From NCBI RefSeq assembly GCF_001677955.1, contig NZ_LELA01000009.1, positions 1 to 55,275 on the forward strand: 55,275 nt of DNA, read 5' to 3'. The translations under genes and the position numbers were made by a program. The stretch is from Chryseobacterium sp. BGARF1 (GTDB lineage: Bacteria > Bacteroidota > Bacteroidia > Flavobacteriales > Weeksellaceae). Shown in pieces: positions 9,137 through 15,600 of this stretch (its first letter is position 1; each line of letters opens with the position of its first letter). The notes beneath the pieces were generated by a model. It searched no databases. It saw only the letters and a list, made by a program, of their open reading frames with translations, and was not told where the DNA came from.

Positions 9137-9595
9137 TCACTGTTTATTATTTTCTGTTGCATTTTTAATTATCTCATTTCTTTTTAATAAAAATCTTTTC
9201 ATATAATTTTTCAGAAAAAAATAATTGAACAATTGACCGATAATTCCAAAAGGTGATTCAAATTCTAAAATATCTGTCATTATCGTGTTTTTGCCATCCT
9301 CTCTGAAAATATGTTGATGCTTAAAAGATTTAAATCTTCCTTTCAGCATAACATCTGTGAATTGATAAGGTTTCTTCATATCTACAATTTTTGAAGTATG
9401 GGTTTGGTAAAATCCGAGGTGTTTTGCTCTCCAAGTTACGGTTTCATTCAATTCTATTAAACCTGAAATTCTTCCTGCGATAGCTTTTTCATTGGTTTTT
9501 GAGGTTGATTTTTGGTGCAAATCAATGTCTCTAGCCAAATCGAACACTTTATGAACATCAGCTTGAATGGTTGTATTTAGAATTATTATTGACAT
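9137..9595 (-). CDS. SRPBCC family (START-like) lipid-binding protein
   Basis: A 152-residue single-domain START/Bet v1-like protein. The N-terminus (SIIILNTTIQADVHKVFDLA) and blocks such as ETVTWRAKHLGFYQTHTSKI and PFGIIGQLFNYFFLKNYM match SRPBCC proteins, which have a deep hydrophobic pocket. A ligand cannot be named. Its start codon is unusual: 11 perfect copies of the heptamer AACCATC (minus-strand sense) end 5 nt before the ATG, so there is no normal leader or ribosome-binding site. A short upstream reading frame passes through the array and overlaps this start by 10 nt. Expression may therefore depend on repeat number. Neighbours are desaturase (upstream) and DUF2071 (downstream). Confidence 0.88.
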   Translation of the reverse strand: MSIIILNTTIQADVHKVFDLARDIDLHQKSTSKTNEKAIAGRISGLIELNETVTWRAKHLGFYQTHTSKIVDMKKPYQFTDVMLKGRFKSFKHQHIFREDGKNTIMTDILEFESPFGIIGQLFNYFFLKNYMKRFLLKRNEIIKNATENNKQ

Positions 9596-9690
9596 ATTTT
9601 GATGGTTGATGGTTGATGGTTGATGGTTGATGGTTGATGGTTGATGGTTGATGGTTGATGGTTGATGGTTGATGGTTGATAGGATTTCAT
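9586..9690 (-). other. Possible leader ORF through the heptamer array
   Basis: An ATG at 9690, preceded by the purine-rich GGATAGG, opens a 34-codon frame (MKSYQPSTINHQPST...). It runs through the whole heptamer array and stops at TAA 9588-9586, overlapping the SRPBCC start by 10 nt. The heptamer contains no stop in any frame. With one more repeat unit the frame would fuse in phase to SRPBCC; with one fewer it would shift and stop 39 nt later. Whether it is translated is unknown. Confidence 0.2.
9601..9680. repeat. Heptanucleotide tandem array (GATGGTT x 11.4)
   Basis: There are eleven perfect copies of GATGGTT plus GAT, with no interruption. The 7-bp unit is not a multiple of 3, and the array lies between the desaturase stop and the SRPBCC start, ending 5 nt from that start. 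Perfect short arrays like this change copy number by slippage. A degenerate relative (GTTGATA heptads) lies at 23203-23237. Confidence 0.97.
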
Positions 9691-9721
9691 CCTATCCTTT
9701 GGTAGGCCGTCCCTTTGGGAC
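9681..9721. repeat. Small hairpin cluster beside the heptamer array
   Basis: Three short inverted repeats lie back to back: AGGAT-TTC-ATCCT (9681-9693), CCTATCC-TTT-GGTAGG (imperfect), and GTCCC-TTT-GGGAC (9709-9721). They are more GC-rich than the surroundings and resemble a REP-type element. They could act as a weak terminator or mRNA-stabilising structure after the desaturase gene. Confidence 0.45.
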
Positions 9722-9736
9722 TTTATTTTATAACTT

Positions 9737-10519
9737 TTAAAATGTTTGTTTCTTATTCAGTTCCGGTAAAACTTTATCGATTCTATCTGCCAATTCAGGT
9801 AATTTTATGGTTGGAACTGCAGGAAAAAGATGGTGCTCCATATGATAAAACATACTGAACGTTAATTTATTTTTCCAAGATCCACGTTGTGTTCTAGCAA
9901 TGTTTGGGTTTTCGTTTGTGTCATGATGAACCGTCCAAACTGCGAAAAATGCCATTAAAAATTCACCAAAAAACATGATTAAAATATGATATATTAAAAA
10001 ATCAATCTGGAAATAGAAAGCAATGAAAACAAAAACAGCAATCGAAATGAGTTCTAAAAACATATTCTTTTTATAATTTTTGTTGGCTAATTTAAAAATC
10101 ACCCAATGAATAAGAAACATGTGTTTTGGGCCGTATAAAATAGCTTCATACCATTTCATTGAGGCAGACTTCCCTTCGTAATCTTCTTCTGAGAGACAAA
10201 ATTTATGATGCCTGATGTGATTAAATTTCACCGCATGAATCGATGCCATCATTGAAATACTGTTTAAATACATCGAAAGCCAAGTCAGGAATCTTCCCGT
10301 TCCTAAAGAATTGTGAAATCCGTTGTGAACCTGTCTTAATGCTGTCAAAAAATAAAATCCAGAGAACGGAAGAGCCGCCCAATAATATCCTTTGTACGCC
10401 AAAAACAGAGAGATAAAAAACCATGGCAAAGAGATATTATTCTCTATCAGCATTTCTTTGACGGAAAGTTTTTTGAGGTCTTTCCATTCTACTTTTTTTA
10501 TTAATTCGGTATGGTTCAT
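9737..10519 (-). CDS. Membrane fatty-acid desaturase
   Basis: A 260-residue integral membrane di-iron desaturase. The three histidine boxes are HNGFH (65-69), HIRHH (101-105) and HMEHH (226-230), with an extra HHDTNEN motif in between; together they supply the metal ligands. Hydrophobic pairs at about 32-62 and 142-195 are the expected membrane hairpins. It probably introduces a double bond into an acyl lipid or hydroxylates a related hydrophobic substrate; the regiospecificity cannot be read. There is no fused cytochrome b5 domain. It lies in the middle of the GbsR-linked cluster, 152 bp downstream of the small membrane protein genes, so it may share their control. Confidence 0.92.
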   Translation of the reverse strand: MNHTELIKKVEWKDLKKLSVKEMLIENNISLPWFFISLFLAYKGYYWAALPFSGFYFLTALRQVHNGFHNSLGTGRFLTWLSMYLNSISMMASIHAVKFNHIRHHKFCLSEEDYEGKSASMKWYEAILYGPKHMFLIHWVIFKLANKNYKKNMFLELISIAVFVFIAFYFQIDFLIYHILIMFFGEFLMAFFAVWTVHHDTNENPNIARTQRGSWKNKLTFSMFYHMEHHLFPAVPTIKLPELADRIDKVLPELNKKQTF

Positions 10520-10581
10520 TTTTTGAGTTTTTAGATAAGATAATAGTCAATTTTTCAAAAAACCTTCATGGAATTATGATT

Positions 10582-10653
10582 TTAAAAAGTTATTCTTTTC
10601 GTTTTTCCTCCGAAATAAAAAATCAGAACTAAATGAATGATTAAATTTTTCAT
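10582..10653 (-). CDS. Possible 23-residue hydrophobic peptide
   Basis: In the gap between the desaturase and the 133-residue membrane protein, the minus strand holds ATG...TAA encoding MKNLIIHLVLIFYFGGKTKR plus ITF. It is a single hydrophobic stretch (residues 4-14) followed by a basic tail, a layout typical of tiny membrane peptides. An A/T-rich leader precedes it 18 nt after the upstream stop codon. It could equally be chance in AT-rich DNA. Confidence 0.2.
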   Translation of the reverse strand: MKNLIIHLVLIFYFGGKTKRITF

Positions 10654-10671
10654 AATAATTGATTTTAAAGT

Positions 10672-11073
10672 TTAAGATTCTATAATTTCTTCGTGTATGA
10701 TTTTGTCTTTATTAATTGCATGTTTACGACCTTTTAGAAATAAAAGTAAATTCAGAAGCATCATTACACCAAGATAAATTGAAAATCCGCCAATCTTTTT
10801 GCTTAATGCAACAACTAATTTTTCAACAGTTTCAATCTGAAAAAATTCAATAATACAAAGGGCGAAACCGATATTTAAAAGGTAAAAACCTATTTTAAAC
10901 AATGAGTTGGTTGCCATCGCAATGTCTTGTTTCTGATGAAAAATATCAATCATAAATGTTTTTGAGTTTTTAAACAGAAATTGTGAAACGAGTACAGTAA
11001 GCGTGATCACAATTGGTAAGTAAATGATGTACGCTGAGAGGTTGTACGTTTGGGTAAGGATAGTTGCAGTCAT
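10672..11073 (-). CDS. Small membrane protein (paralogue of the 114-residue neighbour)
   Basis: A 133-residue protein with four predicted membrane helices (about 14-34, 58-80, 97-112 and neighbouring hydrophobics). It ends in a charged cytoplasmic tail (KGRKHAINKDKIIHEEIIES). It resembles the product of the next gene upstream: NSLFKIGFYLLNIGFAL here aligns with NRILLGSYYLVNLGYIAL there, and both end with a Leu-rich helix followed by basic residues. The family is unknown to me. The two genes are 6 bp apart and surely co-transcribed, from the palindrome-bearing leader at 11425-11480. A role as a two-subunit membrane complex is inference only. Confidence 0.7.
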   Translation of the reverse strand: MTATILTQTYNLSAYIIYLPIVITLTVLVSQFLFKNSKTFMIDIFHQKQDIAMATNSLFKIGFYLLNIGFALCIIEFFQIETVEKLVVALSKKIGGFSIYLGVMMLLNLLLFLKGRKHAINKDKIIHEEIIES

Positions 11074-11079
11074 GATAAT

Positions 11080-11424
11080 TTATTTTATTGTTAATTTTTT
11101 TCTTAAAACATAAAGCATTAGGATATTGATAAAATGCAGCGCACAGAGAATTAAAACAATCATTCCGATACGAACGGAAACGGTAGTTAAAAGTGCTTCC
11201 CAATTCGAAATATTTTTCCAGAAACTCAGATTTAATGCGATGTAGCCTAGATTTACCAAATAATAACTTCCAAGAAGAATTCTGTTGACCGTAAGGCAAA
11301 AATCATTGTCTTTGATTAAATATTCCAAATATACTTTCCCGGAATTGAAACATCTTCTTCCCACATCAATTGTGATATACGAGCTGATTCCTAGAAATAA
11401 CAGATATGAAATAATATTAAACAT
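11080..11424 (-). CDS. Small membrane protein, first gene of a two-gene operon
   Basis: A 114-residue protein with four hydrophobic segments (about 3-20, 48-68, 82-105). The conserved-looking motif NRILLGSYYLVNLGYIALNL is shared in form with its downstream neighbour. I recognise no named family. The start at 11424 lies 17 bp from an 18-bp palindrome (11441-11458) also found before the next membrane gene and before the GbsR-type regulator. Transcription is thus probably controlled by that regulator. The next gene starts 6 bp after its stop. Confidence 0.7.
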   Translation of the reverse strand: MFNIISYLLFLGISSYITIDVGRRCFNSGKVYLEYLIKDNDFCLTVNRILLGSYYLVNLGYIALNLSFWKNISNWEALLTTVSVRIGMIVLILCALHFINILMLYVLRKKLTIK

Positions 11425-11440
11425 TTTATAAATATTATAT

Positions 11441-11458
11441 TTTCAATAATTTTTGAAA
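11441..11458. promoter_or_regulatory. Candidate GbsR/MarR operator, copy 1
   Basis: TTTCAATAATTTTTGAAA has 6-bp inverted arms (TTTCAA / TTGAAA) around a 6-bp centre. It is identical to copies at 11897-11914 and 12504-12521. Copies 1 and 2 also share the adjoining TAATTTGAAATAAAAAAGG, so a longer element of about 40 bp is conserved before these two membrane genes. Confidence 0.7.
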
Positions 11459-11492
11459 GATAATTTGAAATAAAAAAGGTTCATCTCCTTTC

Positions 11493-11861
11493 CTATTTTT
11501 TTGAATGATTTCTTATTAAATAAAAACCATAAACCAGATAATAAATATTGAAAAGAATACCGCCAATTCCCATAAAATTCATAACAAAATCAACTTTAGA
11601 ATCTATAGTTAATGAACTTATTCCAAACAATAAAAGAAAGAATAAAATAACTCCGAAGAAATAATATCTATGTAATTTACTTGCTACAACAGAGATTCTA
11701 ATTAAAAAACCCAATAGATTTGCAACACCAATAAAGAAAAGTGCAATAAAAAAATCTGATGCCTGATTTTGTTTATTGTGATCTATGACCAAGTAAAGAA
11801 AACTTCCTAAGCTTAACAAAATTTGAAAAGCAACTTCTGTTTTTAAAATATTCAGTTTCAT
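11493..11861 (-). CDS. Small four-helix membrane protein
   Basis: A 122-residue protein with four hydrophobic helices (about 9-27, 36-57, 66-84, 92-115) and a basic C-terminus (RNHSKK). There is no signal peptide and I do not recognise the family. Its topology resembles the two membrane proteins downstream, but the sequence similarity is weak. The 18-bp palindrome lies 36 bp upstream of its ATG (11897-11914), between it and the GbsR/MarR-type regulator gene, so it is probably a target of that regulator. Confidence 0.7.
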   Translation of the reverse strand: MKLNILKTEVAFQILLSLGSFLYLVIDHNKQNQASDFFIALFFIGVANLLGFLIRISVVASKLHRYYFFGVILFFLLLFGISSLTIDSKVDFVMNFMGIGGILFNIYYLVYGFYLIRNHSKK

Positions 11862-11896
11862 TTTATAGTTTTTTTAGGGTTTTAATTTTACTATAC

Positions 11897-11914
11897 TTTC
11901 AATAATTTTTGAAA
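11897..11914. promoter_or_regulatory. Candidate GbsR/MarR operator, copy 2
   Basis: The second identical copy of TTTCAATAATTTTTGAAA, 36 bp upstream of the 122-residue membrane protein gene and just past the end of the regulator gene. The flank TAATTTGAAATAAAAAAGG is shared with copy 1. Confidence 0.7.
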
Positions 11915-11952
11915 ACTAATTTGAAATAAAAAAGGATTTTTGAAGTCCTTCT

Positions 11953-12453
11953 CTACTTTAATAAGTTGGTTATTTTTCCTACCAACCAATGATCATCGCT
12001 CTTTATTGCCAGATCCATTATGTTGAAAACTTTTCCTGTAACGTTTTCCATTTCCTCCATCAAAGCTGTAAATTTTTTGGCTTCTTCAGTATTTTCTTCC
12101 ACATTTTTAAGCTCTGAGATTGAATTCAAAACCGGTTCTATTTCTCTTTTCTTACGTTCTTTCACCAATTGCTTAAACAAATACCACATATCTCTTTCGG
12201 CAAAAAAATATTCTTTTCGGTCGCCTTTCATGAGCTCTTTTCTTACCAACCCCCACTCCATCAGGTTTCTGAGATTCATATTGGCATTTCCTCTTGAAAT
12301 CTCCAGCATTTGCATTACTTCATCTGTAGAAAGTGCTTTTCCTTCCGCTAAAAGTAAAGCATGAACCTGTGCCATCGTACGGTTAATCCCCCAGTTTGTG
12401 GCTAAAGTTCCCCAAGTTTGAATGTATTTTTCTTTTGCTTCTGAAAGTTGCAT
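11953..12453 (-). CDS. GbsR/MarR family transcriptional regulator
   Basis: A 166-residue winged-helix DNA-binding protein. The start (AKEKYIQTWGTLATNWGINRTMAQVHALLL) and the helix-turn-helix with LEISRGNANMNLRNLMEWGL are the hallmarks of the GbsR subgroup of MarR regulators, followed by the wing (KGDRKEYFFAERDMWYLF) and a helical dimerisation tail. In studied members these regulators sense osmolytes or membrane-related signals; the ligand here is unknown. A palindrome 51 bp upstream of its own start (12504-12521) matches two others before the downstream membrane genes, which points to autoregulation plus control of the cluster. Confidence 0.92.
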   Translation of the reverse strand: MQLSEAKEKYIQTWGTLATNWGINRTMAQVHALLLAEGKALSTDEVMQMLEISRGNANMNLRNLMEWGLVRKELMKGDRKEYFFAERDMWYLFKQLVKERKKREIEPVLNSISELKNVEENTEEAKKFTALMEEMENVTGKVFNIMDLAIKSDDHWLVGKITNLLK

Positions 12454-12503
12454 TTCCGTCTTCTTTTAAATTTCTAATACAAATGTAATTATAATTTTTG
12501 AAT

Positions 12504-12521
12504 TTTCAATAATTTTTGAAA
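12504..12521. promoter_or_regulatory. Candidate GbsR/MarR operator, copy 3 (autoregulatory)
   Basis: The third identical copy of TTTCAATAATTTTTGAAA, upstream of the regulator gene itself. It overlaps a second partial palindrome (TTGAATTTTCAA), so two dimers might bind here. Confidence 0.7.
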
Positions 12522-12663
12522 GTTTAGTTTTTTATTTTTAATTTCTAAAAAAAGATAGTGCTCCTATGGAACGCCATCTAAAAATTATGTTGCTATTTCT
12601 ACACAGGTATTGTTCCGATGAAACATTTGAAAATTGTAGAGAAATTCGTTTAGTCTTTTTTAA

Positions 12664-15600
12664 TTAAGGTTCTATTTTAGCTTTAATTCCTTCACTCCAA
12701 AACTTAGATTCAGGCATATAATAAAGATAAACATTGCTTGCTTTTCCGGTATATTCTCCTGCAAATTCTACTTTTAGATCAAGATTAATGATCTTCGTTT
12801 CATTGGCATCAAAATGTTCCCAGTATAAAACCAGATAATTATCAAAGATTTCATAATAAGATACCTGTTTCTTATCAATCATATCTTTCAACAATGCATT
12901 TTGTAAAGTCAATCCGGCAGGAATTCCGATTTTTGCGGTAGTCATCGGTAAATCTCCGTTGATTTTATTTTTCACGATTACCGTCATTCTGTTGGTCTCT
13001 CCTACTTTTGAAGTTTCAGATTTTAGTTTTGTTTCTAAAGTCACAGGAATATTTTCACTTTTTGGAGCTTCCAAAGTGTAATACTGGTAATCTAGTTTAT
13101 AAGGTAAACCTTTGTCACATAAATATTCAACACTCAAGTCGTTTTCACCCTTCCTGAAAGCTGAAGAAAACATAATATTTGGTGATACTTTGGCATTATT
13201 GATTTTAATTTCCGGTTTATCAATTCCAAATAATTTTTCGTTTTTAGCGAAGAAATCTGATAATGCTTCTAAAGCAACTGTTGTAGCTTGTGTTGAACCA
13301 AATCCGTAATATCCGTTGTAATTAATCAATTCATCTGCAACTTTTGCAATTTCCAACTGATTATTTTTTTCATTTTTTTGTAAAGCCATCATGTACAAGG
13401 AAAGCGTTTCTGCATTGGCTGAAATTCCTTGTGAACCTGTAAATGTGGTTTTGGTTTTTACATCTTTATTTTTGTACTGTTCGTTTAAAATAGAAAGTAA
13501 TTGATTGTAATCTTCCTTTTTCCCAAGATTTGAAGATGTATTTGCCATTAACGCCAACTGATAAGAATCTTTTGTGGCCAAAGCTCTTTTTAGGCTGATT
13601 TCGTAAGTATTCTGAATTTCATTTTTAATACCAAGTTTAGACAAAGCATACAAAACATACATATTTCTGGACCATGAATATTCTGAATATTCTGCTTTCG
13701 ATTCATAATTTCTTCTTACCTCAAAAAGTCCGTTAGAATTTTTCTTCGAAAGAATAAATGAAGAAAGATTCTGAACCAATTTCGCATCTACATTTACATA
13801 TTTCTTTAAATCTCTGAACTGAAGTAAAGCAAAAGCGGACAAAGCAACATCAGATTCGCTATCACCAAAATAAGAAAATCCGCCGTCTCTATTTTTGTAA
13901 GACAGCATTTTTTCGAATCCTTTTTTCATATTTCGAACAACATTGTATTCTGTCCCTGAATTAATTTTATGGGTAGATTTTAAGTAATCAAGAATAAAAA
14001 CATTGGGGTAAACAGTAGAAGAAAGCTGCTCGAAACATCCGTAAGGTTCTCGTTTTAATCTTTCAATATCTTCAAACATTTGCAATGCCGAATTTTCGTA
14101 AACATAATAAGATGCTTCAAAACTGCTGTTTACATATTCCGGAATATTGATTTTCGCGTTTTCTGGTTTGTTATTGACAATTGAAAAACGATGCGGAAAA
14201 CCCTTTTCTTCTACTTTCAACGGTAAAATCATTGTTTCTCTGAAATCTCCAGACTTTACAGTAAACTGAATGTTCGAACTAATTAATTTATCTGTCTGTA
14301 TTTTCACAAACAATCTTCCAGATTCTAATGGTTTTAAAGTAATCAAGCTGTCAGCTTTCATTAGCTTAATATGATTCGGAACAATGACATTCATCGTTAA
14401 TGTTTTCGTCTCCGAAGAATTATTTTTAATGACCACAGGAATCATCATTTGGTCAGTTCGCGTGAGATATTGCGGAATTTTAGCATCAATTGAAATTAGA
14501 CTTTGTGCAGCATAGGTTGTTTCATCTCTTCCAATTAATCCCGATGCAGAAATACCTTCCGTCATTACTCTGAAAGCTGAATTGGCATCAGATTGATAAA
14601 ATTCTACCTGTGCTTTTCCATTTTTATCGGTTTCAACAATAGGATTCCAATATATAGTATCACGGTAATCGTGGCGGTATGAAGTATTGGTTGTTTCATA
14701 AACAGGATAGGAAAATTTACGATAACCATCATAATGATAAGATTTATCGTAAATCGTCAAGCTATCTCTTGGAATATTTTTTACCGCAAAAAAAGTTTTG
14801 GGAGTGATATCAAATTTGATGTTTGAGTTTCTTCCATTTTTTGAATTGATGATAATGACTCCGTTTGAACCTCTATTCCCATAAATGGAAGTCGCAGCAG
14901 CGTCTTTTAAAACAGAAACAGAATTGATATCATTCGAATTTAAATTTCTGAATTGAGTAGCATTAGAAACAACTCCGTCAATAACATACAAAGGATTAGC
15001 AGAAGCTGTGATGGATCCAACACCTCTAATAACAACATCAATTTTACTTAATCCAGGGAAACCTGAACTAGAATTTATAGACAATCCTGCTGCTGCTCCC
15101 TGTAAAGATTGTAAAAATGATACATTAGGTCTATTTTCAAACATTTTTGATTCTATTGTTGTGATAGAACTTGTTGTTAAAGACTTAGTTAATGTCCTAT
15201 TATAACCTAATACTACAACTTCTTCAATACTCTTTTCAACATTACTAGAATCTGATTTTCTAATTGATGGTAATTTTTTTAAAATCTCTTGAATACCTTG
15301 GGAAATTGACGGCTTTTTTTTTATTCCAGCTTCTTTTATGATTTCCTCAACATTAATATTTTCTAAAGATTTCTTAACTAAAGGATTAATATTCAATTGA
15401 TAAGAAAGCATTCTAATATTAACTTTCTGTTTCGGGTCTAAAGATTTTGCAATAACATCGTGTTGATATTTACCTTCCAAATCTGAAAAATAAAACAAGC
15501 CATTCTCTGAGGTAATTTGTTTTTTAATTTTAGAGTAATTTTCAATTAAATACACTTCTGCTTTTATAGGCTTTTTATTCTCATCTTCTACAACTCCGTA

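Noticed and set aside
9601..9680. CRISPR-like array
   Set aside because: The repeat is 7 bp with no spacers; it is a simple tandem array.
10970..11299. Minus-strand 109-codon frame across the two small membrane protein genes
   Set aside because: Out of frame with both membrane genes and overlaps them; the membrane genes have better starts and hydrophobic topology.
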